Shown: positions 9,757 through 18,023, counted from the stretch's first letter. The stretch: 19,974 nucleotides of DNA from Cyanobacteria bacterium K_DeepCast_35m_m2_023 (GCA_016882345.1 VGQR01000005.1:1-19974); one strand, 5' to 3'. The notes: generated from the letters alone by a model not told the origin. Numbers and translations: made by a program.

Positions 9757-10470
9757 TTATCCGATCCGCAGGCCATCCAAGCCCTGCCAGCCCAAATAGA
9801 GGGCCAAACCAATCCCCAGGACCCCCACCAGCCCATCGCCGCGTTGCAGCAGCCACTGCTTGCCGCGCTCGAGCACCGGCAACACGCGCTGCTGCCCCAG
9901 CAGCAGCATCGCCAGCAGCGGCAGCAGCAGCAACGTCGCCGAGGTCAGGCTGAACAACGCGGTGAACAGCGCTTCGTGCAGGCTGTCGAGGTGACCGGCC
10001 AACAAGGTCCCCGCGCTTTTGGCAAACAGAAACAGATCGTCGGGGCTCACCACCTCCAGCAGCGCACTGATCGCCAGCAGCGGCGTCAGTGCCCTGCGGC
10101 ACAAGCGATCGAGCTGGGCCGCCCAGGCGGGGGGCTGCCCCTGGTCCTCGCGGCTGGACAGCAGTTCCTTGAGGCCTAGCCCCAACAAGGCCCCGGCCGC
10201 CACCAGATCAAGTCCGGTGCGGTGGCTGGTGCCCTTGTCCATGGTGAGCAGCAGACCGTGGCCCACGGTGAGCAACAGCACGATCGTCAGCGCCGCGGTC
10301 GCAATCCAGACCACAACCAGCAGGCCGCCGCGTCGCAGCGGGTTGGGTCCCAGCAACAGCAGCAGCAGCAGGGCGATGTGCAGGGGCGAGAAGCCGATGG
10401 TCAGCGCAAAGGTCAACAGTTGGGCCAGCAGAGAGGGCAACGGCGTCGCTGCGGCCAGGGGAATCAGCAC
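9757..10470 (-). CDS. GAP/LysE-like multi-spanning membrane protein
   Basis: A 237-residue hydrophobic protein with about six transmembrane segments. The N-terminal helix block (LLAQLLTFALTIGFSPLHIALLLLLLLGPNPLRRG) and the late segment (GVLGIGLALYLGWQGLDGL) resemble the GAP (Sap, sulfolipid-1-addressing protein) branch of the LysE exporter superfamily. The phrase SPLHIALLLLLLLGPNP corresponds to the conserved N-terminal P..I...LLLL...P pattern of that group. Members are thought to export small molecules or lipids, and the substrate here is unknown. The start is GTG at 10470, with 11 nt to the stop of the phosphatase gene upstream, so it is the last gene of the minus-strand cluster. The family assignment is by overall pattern and is moderately secure. 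Confidence 0.65.
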   Translation of the reverse strand: MLIPLAAATPLPSLLAQLLTFALTIGFSPLHIALLLLLLLGPNPLRRGGLLVVVWIATAALTIVLLLTVGHGLLLTMDKGTSHRTGLDLVAAGALLGLGLKELLSSREDQGQPPAWAAQLDRLCRRALTPLLAISALLEVVSPDDLFLFAKSAGTLLAGHLDSLHEALFTALFSLTSATLLLLPLLAMLLLGQQRVLPVLERGKQWLLQRGDGLVGVLGIGLALYLGWQGLDGLRIG

Positions 10471-10481
10471 AGGAGCGGAGC

Positions 10482-11069
10482 TCAGGCAACCGGGCTATTC
10501 CAGCGCAGCAGCACCCGCTGCTCCCGCTCGAAGCCCACCACACTGAGGGTGGCGGTCGACAGGCTCAGCAGTGCGCCGCCACGGGCCCCCAGGCCCAGCC
10601 AGGTGCCGGCCAGAGCCCGCAGGATGTGCCCATGGGCCACCAGCGCCACCCGCGGGGCGGGCCCGACAGCCAATGCCGCCGCGATCACCCGCTCGCAGCG
10701 CTGCTGCACCTGGTCGGCCTGTTCGCCGCCGGGACAGCCATCGGCCCAGAGGGTCCAAGCGGGGTGCTCGCTGCGGATCGCCGCTGTGGTGATTCCCTCG
10801 TAATCGCCGTAATCCCATTCCTGAAGGTCGGCCATGGCCTGGGCCGATGCCCCCAGACCGGCCAGCTCGGCGGTGCGGCGGGCCCGCTGCAACGGGCTCA
10901 CAAACACGGCATCGAAGTCAATCCCGGCCAAGGCCGGACCCAGGGCAAGAGCCTCGGCCTCTCCCTCGGCCAGCAACGGCAGGTCGGTGCGGCCGGTGTG
11001 GCGGCCATTGCGCGCCCATTCGGTGGCGCCATGGCGCAGCAGCCAGAGCTCGGCAGCGTGGGTTGCCAC
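10482..11069 (-). CDS. Histidine phosphatase family protein (phosphoglycerate-mutase-like; possibly CobC)
   Basis: A 195-residue branch-1 histidine phosphatase. The phosphohistidine motif LRHGATEW places the nucleophile at His13. SPLQRARRTAEL supplies the second arginine. LVAHGHILRALAG gives the second catalytic His at 146. YGDYEGI matches the conserved E.(Y)G..EG segment. The frame is open further upstream, but the GTG at 11069 puts the first strand (AELWLLRHG) near the N-terminus, and it overlaps the TAG of the acylphosphatase gene by one base (TAGTG). Small members dephosphorylate sugars, phosphoglycerate or alpha-ribazole phosphate. Location two genes after cobB makes a CobC-like role in the cobamide lower-ligand branch possible, but this is context only. 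Confidence 0.85.
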   Translation of the reverse strand: MATHAAELWLLRHGATEWARNGRHTGRTDLPLLAEGEAEALALGPALAGIDFDAVFVSPLQRARRTAELAGLGASAQAMADLQEWDYGDYEGITTAAIRSEHPAWTLWADGCPGGEQADQVQQRCERVIAAALAVGPAPRVALVAHGHILRALAGTWLGLGARGGALLSLSTATLSVVGFEREQRVLLRWNSPVA

Positions 11070-11371
11070 TAGCGGCGGATCTCGAACCAGTCGGCACCCG
11101 TCGGCGCCACCTGGGTGGTCGCCACCCGGTGCACCTGGGCCGCCACAGGGCCGCGCTCGCACCAGAGCCGCAAGTCGTTGAGCTGAACCACAGGTCCTTC
11201 GGCTTCAATCTGCACGGTGCCATCGGGGCAGTTGCGCACCCAGCCCCCCAGGCCCAGCAACTGGGCTTCACCCAGGGTGGCCTGGCGATAGCCGACCCCC
11301 TGCACCCGCCCGCTGACGGTCAGCCGCCAGCGCTCACAGAGCGGCTGCGAACGGGGTTCGCTGGGCTGCAA
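11069..11371 (-). CDS. acyP: Acylphosphatase
   Basis: A small alpha/beta acylphosphatase that hydrolyses carboxyl-phosphate bonds such as acetyl phosphate. The substrate-binding loop and catalytic Arg are in VSGRVQGVGYRQAT. The catalytic Asn is in GWVRNCPDGTVQIEAEGP. Both signatures are complete. The family is normally about 90-100 residues, so I favour the TTG at 11371 (100 aa, starting MQPSEPRSQPLCERWRL). This overlaps the 3' end of cobB by 52 nt in another frame. ATGs at 11443, 11494 and 11521 would give longer forms of up to 150 aa, with a basic Ser/Arg-rich extension that mainly mirrors the cobB coding strand. The family call is firm; the start is uncertain. Confidence 0.82.
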   Translation of the reverse strand: MQPSEPRSQPLCERWRLTVSGRVQGVGYRQATLGEAQLLGLGGWVRNCPDGTVQIEAEGPVVQLNDLRLWCERGPVAAQVHRVATTQVAPTGADWFEIRR

Positions 11372-12792
11372 GAAGCGGCGACTGTTGGCAGCGGCGCGGC
11401 GTTCGCGGCTGCGGCGGCCAGGCGCCAAGGAATCTCCGGGCATCCAGCCCAGTGGAGATGAAGCCAACTGGCGTGCACGTTTGCGGCTGTCCATCCCTCC
11501 TCTTGCCTTGGCGAACCCCACCCTTCAAGCTGCCACAAACCCGCCTGGGCGGCCACAGCCCCAGAACCGGGGGGTCTGAGCTGCAGCTGCCAGCGATGAA
11601 ATTCGTGGCCGCTCCAGGATTCGCCCGCGCGGGTGAGCAGGCCATCGACGCGGCAGCGGGCCTGCCGGTACCCCAGGCTCAGGGCCCCCCGCGCCGCAGC
11701 GAACGGCAACACACCGGCCATCGGGTGCCACCGCCCGGCCGCATCGGCCAGCTGCTGGCCCAGCAGCAACAGGCCTCCGCACTCGGCCAGCAGCGGCAGG
11801 CCCGCGGCAACGGCCTGCCGCAGGCTGGCCAGGGCGCGATCGGCCTGGGCCAGCTCGGCGGCCCAGAGCTCGGGGTAGCCCCCCGGCAGCACCACAGCGC
11901 GGCACCCCGGCGGCAGGGGCTCATCGGCCAGGGGGCTCCAGGGGTGGGGCTCGAGTCCGAGGGCGGCGAGCACTTCGGCGGCCTCGGGATAGCTGAAGTG
12001 AAAGGCGCGATCGGCGGCGATCGCCACCGGCAGCGGCGAGCGGTGCGGCGGTGGCTGGGGGCCGGCCAGCCGCCGCAGCAGGGCAGTGATCGGCTCCTCG
12101 CCGGCGCTGGCCTGCGGTGGCGCCAGCAGCGGCCACAACCGCTCCAGATCGAGATGGCTCTGGGCCAGGACCGACCAGCGCACGAGGCGCTCCTCGAGGT
12201 CTTCAAGCTCGGCCGCCGGCAACAGACCCAGATGGCGCGAGGGCAGATCGAGGGCCGCATCGGTGGGCAACACGCCCAGCAGCGGCACGTCGATGGCGGC
12301 CAGGGCCTCGCTGAGCAGCGCCCGATGGCGCGGGCTGTTGACCCGATTGAGCACCACCCCCGCCAGCCGCACCTGTGGCGGGCCATGGTCCCGGAACCCC
12401 CGCACCAGGGCGGCCAGCGAGCCGGCCTGGCGGGATGCTTCGACCACCAGCACCACCGGCAGGTCGAGCAGGGCCGCCACCGCTGCCGAACTGCCCTCGG
12501 CCGTGGGGCCGCGGCCGTCGAACAGGCCCATCACCCCTTCAACCAGGGCCAGGTCGGCGCGAGCGCCATGCCAGGCAAAACAGCGCTGCACCCAGGTTTC
12601 GCCGCACAGCAGGGGGTCGAGATTGCGGCAGGCGGTGCCCGCCACCCGGCCCAGCAGCTGGGGGTCGAGGTAGTCGGGACCCACTTTGAACGGCTGCAGC
12701 CGCTGGCCGCGGCTGCGGGCCAGCGCCGCCAGCATCAGGCTGAGCAGGGTCTTGCCACTGCCGCTGCAGGGTGCGGCGATCAGACAGGCCAA
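11320..12792 (-). CDS. cobB: Cobyrinate a,c-diamide synthase
   Basis: A 490-residue CobB/CbiA amidotransferase, which amidates the a and c carboxylates of cobyrinate using glutamine and ATP in corrin-ring synthesis. The N-terminal dethiobiotin-synthetase-like domain has the P-loop APCSGSGKTLLS from residue 7, then FKVGPDYLDPQ and EGVMGLFDG. The class I glutamine amidotransferase-like domain has its nucleophile Cys338 in LLAECGGLLLL, with GHEFHRW later and HASWLHLHWAG near the end. The only usable start after the in-frame opcA stop is TTG at 12792, and it gives MACLIAAP, the expected N-terminus. About 30 residues beyond the usual end form a low-complexity Ala/Ser tail overlapping acyP. Cyanobacteria generally make pseudocobalamin, so product use in this strain is inferred. 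Confidence 0.93.
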   Translation of the reverse strand: MACLIAAPCSGSGKTLLSLMLAALARSRGQRLQPFKVGPDYLDPQLLGRVAGTACRNLDPLLCGETWVQRCFAWHGARADLALVEGVMGLFDGRGPTAEGSSAAVAALLDLPVVLVVEASRQAGSLAALVRGFRDHGPPQVRLAGVVLNRVNSPRHRALLSEALAAIDVPLLGVLPTDAALDLPSRHLGLLPAAELEDLEERLVRWSVLAQSHLDLERLWPLLAPPQASAGEEPITALLRRLAGPQPPPHRSPLPVAIAADRAFHFSYPEAAEVLAALGLEPHPWSPLADEPLPPGCRAVVLPGGYPELWAAELAQADRALASLRQAVAAGLPLLAECGGLLLLGQQLADAAGRWHPMAGVLPFAAARGALSLGYRQARCRVDGLLTRAGESWSGHEFHRWQLQLRPPGSGAVAAQAGLWQLEGWGSPRQEEGWTAANVHASWLHLHWAGCPEIPWRLAAAAANAAPLPTVAASCSPANPVRSRSVSAGG

Positions 12793-12825
12793 GCGGAACA
12801 GCGGCGCAGCTGGCAGCTTGTCAGG

Positions 12826-14127
12826 TCAGGCCGGCAACAACCGGGCAGCCAGCTGGACCGCCGCGACCATCAGCGGGTTGGTGGTGTCGTGGCCCCCGCC
12901 CAGCAGGCGGGCGAGCTCCATTTCTTCGCTTTCTTCGGGAACGGGCACCACGTCTTCGAGCAATTCCATGCTGGCCATGCCGCCGGCCTCGAGCCGCATG
13001 CACCCCCCCGACTCCGAGCAGAGAATCACGCACAAGGGGGGACGCCCCTCGGGCGCGCAGACGAGGCGCAAGCCCACCATTGCCCCCGGGTGGGTGCGGG
13101 GCACCCCCACCGGCACCGGCATCAGGCGGAACTGCACGGTGGCGCCATCGGTGCGCTCGAATTCGGCACCCACCCCCGTGCCGGCGCCGTCGCCGTCCAC
13201 AGGGAAACTGCTGACCAGATGCCAGCCCAAGCGGTCGGCAATCCAGGCCGCCAGCAGCAGGCCCTTGAGCGGATGGTCGCCCTCGACATCGATGTCGAGC
13301 TGCACCACATGTTCAAGGGCGTTGCGGCGCGACGGCGGGTCGAACAGCATCGCCAGCGATTCGCGCCAGGTGCGCAGCCGCATCCAGTTGAGGTCGTTGA
13401 CTGCCTGGCCGGTCTGAATGCGCTGCACCAGCAGGTCGATGCAGCGGCGCGGCACCCCCAGGGAACTGTCGACCACCAGGCGACGGCCCGCCCGCGCCAG
13501 GGCCTCGAGCAGCTCGGGCGCTTCATCGAGCGAGCTGTTCCACCACACCCAGCAGGGCAGCCCCGACTCGACCAGCGCATCGATCAAGCCCAGGTTGCCC
13601 TGCAGCGCTCCGAGACCGCCACGCAGCACCACCGCGTCACCGCAGGCCTGGGCGGCGGCCGCACCCTCCTCAATCAGGGGGCAGAAGGCCGACACCAGGG
13701 TCTCGAGCGGCCGGCCCCCATCGAGGGTGGGCGCCAGGGTGATCAAGCGCCTGGGCATGTGGGCGCTGATGGCGCTGTCGATGAACTGACCGCGCAGGTC
13801 GTCGCTGTGGTGGCTGCCCTGGCGCTGACCCAGGGCCCACGACAGCCGCTGGTCCATCACGGCGGTGCTGAGCGGCAGACCGCATTCGCTGACCGCGGCC
13901 TTGGCCCGCTCGATCAAGGGGCGATCGAGCAGCCCGGTGATCGGACCATCGACCAGGCCGGTGCGCACCATCTGCTGCTGCAGCCACGACGCCTCGTAGA
14001 TCAGCAGGGTGAAGGTCGAGGCCCCTTTGGAGCCCTCGAGCTCGGTGCTCCACAGGCGCTGCAGATAGTCGCCCACCTCCTGGGGGGGTAGGGCAAGCGG
14101 GGCCTGGAGGGTCAGCTGGGCAGCCAT
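12826..14127 (-). CDS. opcA: Glucose-6-phosphate dehydrogenase assembly/activator protein OpcA
   Basis: A 433-residue OpcA, the cyanobacterial partner that activates G6PDH, lying directly after zwf as in most cyanobacteria. Recognisable segments include LWSTELEGSKGASTFTLLIYEA, DGPITGLLDRPLIERAKAAV, CWVWWNSSLDEAPELLEAL, VVDSSLGVPRR and NALEHVVQLDIDVEGDHPLKG. Three cysteines cluster near the C-terminus at 366, 370 and 376 (LCVILCSESGGC). The last two have the six-residue spacing of the Cys pair reported as the thioredoxin-sensitive switch in Anabaena OpcA. If that holds, reduction in light would lower G6PDH activity and oxidation in the dark would raise it. ATG 14127 gives a compact N-terminus. 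The gene lies 61 nt after zwf and is followed after 33 nt by cobB, suggesting one transcript. Confidence 0.93.
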   Translation of the reverse strand: MAAQLTLQAPLALPPQEVGDYLQRLWSTELEGSKGASTFTLLIYEASWLQQQMVRTGLVDGPITGLLDRPLIERAKAAVSECGLPLSTAVMDQRLSWALGQRQGSHHSDDLRGQFIDSAISAHMPRRLITLAPTLDGGRPLETLVSAFCPLIEEGAAAAQACGDAVVLRGGLGALQGNLGLIDALVESGLPCWVWWNSSLDEAPELLEALARAGRRLVVDSSLGVPRRCIDLLVQRIQTGQAVNDLNWMRLRTWRESLAMLFDPPSRRNALEHVVQLDIDVEGDHPLKGLLLAAWIADRLGWHLVSSFPVDGDGAGTGVGAEFERTDGATVQFRLMPVPVGVPRTHPGAMVGLRLVCAPEGRPPLCVILCSESGGCMRLEAGGMASMELLEDVVPVPEESEEMELARLLGGGHDTTNPLMVAAVQLAARLLPA

Positions 14128-14188
14128 GGCGTCAAAGAAAGGCGAACAACAACGTCAACGCGAATCGGAAGCAGCCGGTCGTGCCGCC

Positions 14189-15712
14189 TCAGGGCCGGCG
14201 CCAGACCAGACCGTCATCGGCCAGCAGGCTGTCGGCGGCAGCCGGACCCCAGGTGCGGGCTTCGTAGGGATAAACCGGCAGCTGCTGGGGGGACTCCTCC
14301 ATCAGCTCCACCAGCGGGGTGTACAGCCGCCAGGCTGCCTCGACCTCGTCGCTGCGGGTGTACAGGGTGGGGTCCCCCAGCATGGCGTCGGCCAGCAGGC
14401 GCACATAGCCCTCGTCAGACGGTTCGCCGAAGCTCTCGTCGTAACTGAAGGCCATGTCGACGGGGCGGCTGCGCATGCCCGACCCGGGGGCCTTGACCTC
14501 AAAGCGAATGTCGGCCCCCTCGTCGGGTTGGATCCTCAGGATCAGCTGGTTGGGGGTTGGCGCACCACCAGCCGCATCGAACAGATGCACCGGTGCCTCG
14601 CGGAAGGTGAGCACCACTTCCGAGAGGCGCTTGGGCAGGCGCTTGCCGGTGCGGATGTAAAAGGGCACCCCCTGCCAGCGCCAGTTGTTGATGAACAACT
14701 TGGTGGCGACGTAGGTCTCGGTGGTGCTGTCGGGGTTGACGCCCGGCTCCTGCCGGTACCCGGCGATCGGCCGCCCGGCCGCGCCACCGGCAGCGTACTG
14801 GCCGCGCACACAGCACTTCCAGGGCTCGTCGGGATTGGCCAACCGAGCCGCCTGCAGCACCTTGGCCTTCTCGTTGCGCATCGACTCGGGGTCAAAGCGC
14901 CCCGGCGGCTCCATCGCGGTCAGGGCCAGAATCTGGGTCAGGTGGTTCTGGACCATGTCGCGCAGGGCCCCGCTGGTCTCGTAGTACCCAGCCCGCTCTT
15001 CCACACCGACGGTTTCGGCCGCCGTGATCTGCACGTTGGCGATGTAGTTGCGGTTCCAGATCGGCTCGAAAATGGTGTTGGCAAAGCGCAACACCAAAAT
15101 GTTCTGAACCGTTTCCTTGCCCAGGTAGTGGTCAATGCGGAAGATCTGGCTCTCCTGAGCGCAGGCCTGGACCACCTTGTTGAGGGCCTGGGCGCTGGCG
15201 TAATCGGTGCCAAAGGGTTTCTCGATCACGACCCGACTGCGGGCCGGATCGGCCAGCAGGCCAGCGGCGGCCAGGGCGCGGCAGCCGCTGCCATAAAACG
15301 CGGGTGACACCGACAGGTAAAAGGTGCGATTGCCCCGGGTGGCCCGCTGGCGGTCGATCAATTTGAGCCGTTCACCCAATTGGACGACAGTGGGCGGGTC
15401 CTGCAGATCCACCGGTTCGTAGAACAGGCAGGCCGAAAATTGCTCCCAGGCCGTGCGGTGCTCGGCGATGTCGCTGGCCATCGCCTCGGCCATGCGGGCG
15501 CGAAAGTCGTCATCGCTCCAGGGGCGGCGAGCGCAGCCGAGCACGGCAAACTCACTCGGCAGGCGCCGTTGTCGAAACAGTTCAAACAGGGCGGGGACAA
15601 GCTTGCGGTGGGTCAGATCGCCGCTGGCACCAAAGATGACCAGGCATTGGGGACTGATCACCCGCTCTTGTCGCAGCCCCACCCTGAGAGGGTTGGTGAG
15701 CATTGCGCCCAT
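14189..15712 (-). CDS. zwf: Glucose-6-phosphate 1-dehydrogenase
   Basis: A 507-residue G6PDH, which oxidises glucose 6-phosphate with NADP+ to the lactone at the entry of the oxidative pentose phosphate pathway, the main NADPH source in the dark. The Rossmann motif FGASGDLTHRKL is near residue 28. The substrate-binding and catalytic signature RIDHYLGKETVQN is intact, followed by NILVLRFANTIFEPIWNRNYI. EKPFGTDYASA and RTGKRLPKR are also typical. The start ATG at 15712 gives MGAMLTNPLRVGLRQ, in line with relatives; a second ATG at 15703 would remove three residues. A 10-bp hairpin separates it from the end of petH upstream. The gene is followed by opcA on the same strand. Confidence 0.97.
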   Translation of the reverse strand: MGAMLTNPLRVGLRQERVISPQCLVIFGASGDLTHRKLVPALFELFRQRRLPSEFAVLGCARRPWSDDDFRARMAEAMASDIAEHRTAWEQFSACLFYEPVDLQDPPTVVQLGERLKLIDRQRATRGNRTFYLSVSPAFYGSGCRALAAAGLLADPARSRVVIEKPFGTDYASAQALNKVVQACAQESQIFRIDHYLGKETVQNILVLRFANTIFEPIWNRNYIANVQITAAETVGVEERAGYYETSGALRDMVQNHLTQILALTAMEPPGRFDPESMRNEKAKVLQAARLANPDEPWKCCVRGQYAAGGAAGRPIAGYRQEPGVNPDSTTETYVATKLFINNWRWQGVPFYIRTGKRLPKRLSEVVLTFREAPVHLFDAAGGAPTPNQLILRIQPDEGADIRFEVKAPGSGMRSRPVDMAFSYDESFGEPSDEGYVRLLADAMLGDPTLYTRSDEVEAAWRLYTPLVELMEESPQQLPVYPYEARTWGPAAADSLLADDGLVWRRP

Positions 15713-15793
15713 CGCACACGCACCGGTTGACCCTGGTTTAACGGCGCCGGGAGGTCTCGCAAGCGAGTTGCAGATTTTGTGACGGAGCTGTGT

Positions 15794-15817
15794 GAGGGAT
15801 CAGCGACCTGATCCCTC
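15794..15817 (-). terminator. Strong hairpin between petH and zwf
   Basis: GAGGGATCAG and CTGATCCCTC form a perfect 10-bp stem with the tetraloop CGAC, 15 nt after the petH stop in the direction of transcription. No U-tract follows on the minus strand (ACACAGCTCC), as is often seen for cyanobacterial 3' hairpins. It probably ends or stabilises the petH transcript and lets zwf-opcA be expressed separately. Confidence 0.65.
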
Positions 15818-15831
15818 CAGAGTCAGAAACC

Positions 15832-16998
<1,167 letters not shown>

Positions 16999-17017
16999 CT
17001 ACCCGCGAAGCGCGCTG

Positions 17018-17023
17018 ATCATA
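17018..17023 (-). promoter_or_regulatory. petH: Candidate -10 element of the petH promoter
   Basis: TATGAT on the minus strand lies 25 nt before the petH ATG and matches the sigma-70-type consensus at five of six positions. A matching -35 at 16-18 nt is not seen; TTGGCC is present but with only a 13-nt spacer. The implied leader is about 20 nt with the Shine-Dalgarno GTAGG. The call is by pattern only. Confidence 0.4.
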
Positions 17024-17157
17024 GAGAACCCCTCCGGGCCAACCCATCGCCAGGCGCTGATCGGATCGCGCACAACCGGCCAAGGCGGTTAGGTTTGGTC
17101 GTCATCCGGGCTCCCGTGCCGTGCACGGCGGTTCGATCAAGCTTTCGCCAGGTGGTG

Positions 17158-17727
17158 GTGCCGCTTCTCGAGACACTGGTTGCAGGCAAACGACCAGATT
17201 CCGCCGGCGTTCCCACCAGCGGCACGTGCAGTCTCGACACGATCCAGCAGGACATGGAGCGCCTGCCCCAGGGAACACGGCGACTGGCTGTGCGGCTGCG
17301 CATGGATCTCGACCCCGCCTGGCTGTGGGCGGTGCTGACCGATTACGCCAACCTCAGCCGCTTCATTCCCAACCTGGAAATCTCACGACTGCTGTGGCGT
17401 CGCGCCAATGTGGTGGGTCTCGAACAGGTGGGATCACAAAGCTTCATGGGCATGCGCTTCAAAGCCCAGGTCCAACTCGAGTTGAGCGAAGAGATTGAGC
17501 AGCAGCGGCTCAGCTTCGTCATGGTCAAAGGCGACTTCCGCCGCTTTGAAGGAACCTGGCAGATCGGCCACGACAACAACGGCACCACCCTGCTGTACGA
17601 ACTGACCGTGCAGGGCTGTGTAGGCATGCCGATCGCCCTGATCGAGCAGCGCCTGCGTGAAGACCTGGCTGCCAACCTGCGGGCGGTTCAGTCTGAAGCC
17701 CTGCGCCGTGCACTAGCCGCCGGCTGA
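17158..17727 (+). CDS. SRPBCC (START-like) superfamily protein, cyclase/dehydrase type
   Basis: A protein of about 189 residues with the helix-grip fold pattern of the SRPBCC family. MDLDPAWLWAVLTDYANLSRFIPNL matches the conserved vW.VLTDYe.L..fiPnl signature. The sequence then continues with alternating strands (VGLEQVGSQSF, AQVQLELSEE, GDFRRFEGTWQI, TLLYELTVQG) and ends with the long helix IALIEQRLREDLAANLRAVQSEAL. Such proteins bind hydrophobic ligands in a cavity; cyanobacterial and plastid relatives are mostly uncharacterised. The start is uncertain. Three tandem GTGs (17152, 17155, 17158) follow AGG, and 17158 has the best spacing. ATG 17254 would give 157 residues but would remove a likely first strand (TIQQDMERL). 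The gene is divergent from petH with about 165 nt between starts. No ligand can be assigned. Confidence 0.78.
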   Translation: MPLLETLVAGKRPDSAGVPTSGTCSLDTIQQDMERLPQGTRRLAVRLRMDLDPAWLWAVLTDYANLSRFIPNLEISRLLWRRANVVGLEQVGSQSFMGMRFKAQVQLELSEEIEQQRLSFVMVKGDFRRFEGTWQIGHDNNGTTLLYELTVQGCVGMPIALIEQRLREDLAANLRAVQSEALRRALAAG

Positions 17728-17895
17728 ATCCTGCAAAGAAGGATCAAGCCACCCTGATCGTCGACGACACGACGCCAGCAGGTACCCTGTCGCGTGAGCC
17801 ACAACCGAGTAAGCGGCTCAACCAGGATTAGTTGGATCAATCGATGTGGTCGAGCGATGACACGAACCAACAGCAATTAATTCGGTACTTGTCAG
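17728..17895. other. Intergenic region between the SRPBCC gene and tRNA-Glu
   Basis: This 168-nt stretch separates the end of the SRPBCC gene from the end of the tRNA. ATCCT and AGGAT just after the stop can form a 5-bp stem, a possible weak terminator. The right part is relatively AT-rich (AGCAATTAATTCGG). No convincing reading frame or promoter is seen. Confidence 0.35.
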
Positions 17896-17899
17896 TACC
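17884..17899 (-). repeat. Perfect inverted repeat at the tRNA-Glu 3' end
   Basis: GGTACT and AGTACC flank the tetraloop TGTC. The repeat overlaps the last four bases of the tRNA and extends into its trailer. It could be a processing or termination structure for the tRNA precursor. It also happens to fit the NtcA consensus GTA-N8-TAC at 17885-17898, but no -10 element stands at the right distance on either strand. Confidence 0.4.
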
Positions 17900-17968
17900 C
17901 CCAAGGGGATTCGAACCCCTGTCGCCTCCGTGAAAGGGAGGTGTCCTAGGCCTCTAGACGATGGGGGC
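17896..17968 (-). tRNA. trnE: tRNA-Glu (anticodon UUC)
   Basis: The minus strand folds as a 73-nt cloverleaf. The acceptor stem GCCCCCA pairs with TGGGGGT including a terminal G-U, as in chloroplast tRNA-Glu. The D arm is TCGTCTAGAGGCCTAGGA. The anticodon arm CCTCC-CTTTCAC-GGAGG carries the anticodon TTC. The T arm is AGGGG-TTCGAAT-CCCCT. The discriminator is A and no CCA is encoded. Besides translation, in cyanobacteria this tRNA, charged with glutamate, is the substrate of glutamyl-tRNA reductase at the start of chlorophyll, bilin and corrin synthesis. Confidence 0.97.
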
Positions 17969-17972
17969 GAGG

Positions 17973-17998
17973 CCGCAGTCCTGCGGGCTTGTGTGCCC
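17973..17998 (-). terminator. Overlapping short hairpins between sasA and tRNA-Glu
   Basis: CCGCA/TGCGG with loop GTCC and GGGC/GCCC with loop TTGTGT overlap each other in the 55-nt gap after the sasA stop. They could weakly terminate sasA or serve as the 5' leader of the tRNA. No clear tRNA promoter is seen between them, so read-through from sasA is possible. Confidence 0.3.
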
Positions 17999-18023
17999 GT
18001 CGCTGCTGAAATGAACTTATGGG

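Noticed and set aside
9860..9930. CAGCAGCAG-like tracts in the membrane-protein gene and elsewhere
   Set aside because: These are runs of Leu codons (CTG) read on the opposite strand in transmembrane helices, not a true microsatellite or regulatory repeat.
10482..11162. Longer 226-aa form of the histidine phosphatase
   Set aside because: The first 31 residues are Gly/Pro/Arg-rich and lie inside the acylphosphatase coding region. The GTG at 11069 places the LRHG motif at the usual distance from the N-terminus.
11452..14091. An 879-codon open frame on the plus strand across cobB and opcA
   Set aside because: It is antisense to two well-identified genes and its translation is Gln/Arg/His/Gly-rich low-complexity sequence with no domain pattern. 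Long antisense frames are expected in GC-rich genomes with biased codon use.
17885..17898. NtcA-regulated promoter
   Set aside because: The GTA-N8-TAC match is exact, but no -10 element follows at about 22 nt on either strand and no gene starts downstream, so I do not call a promoter; it is kept as an observation only.
17896..17968. tRNA-Glu as an integration site of a mobile element
   Set aside because: tRNA 3' ends are common attachment sites, but I see no repeated tRNA fragment, integrase or foreign-looking genes on either side within the window.
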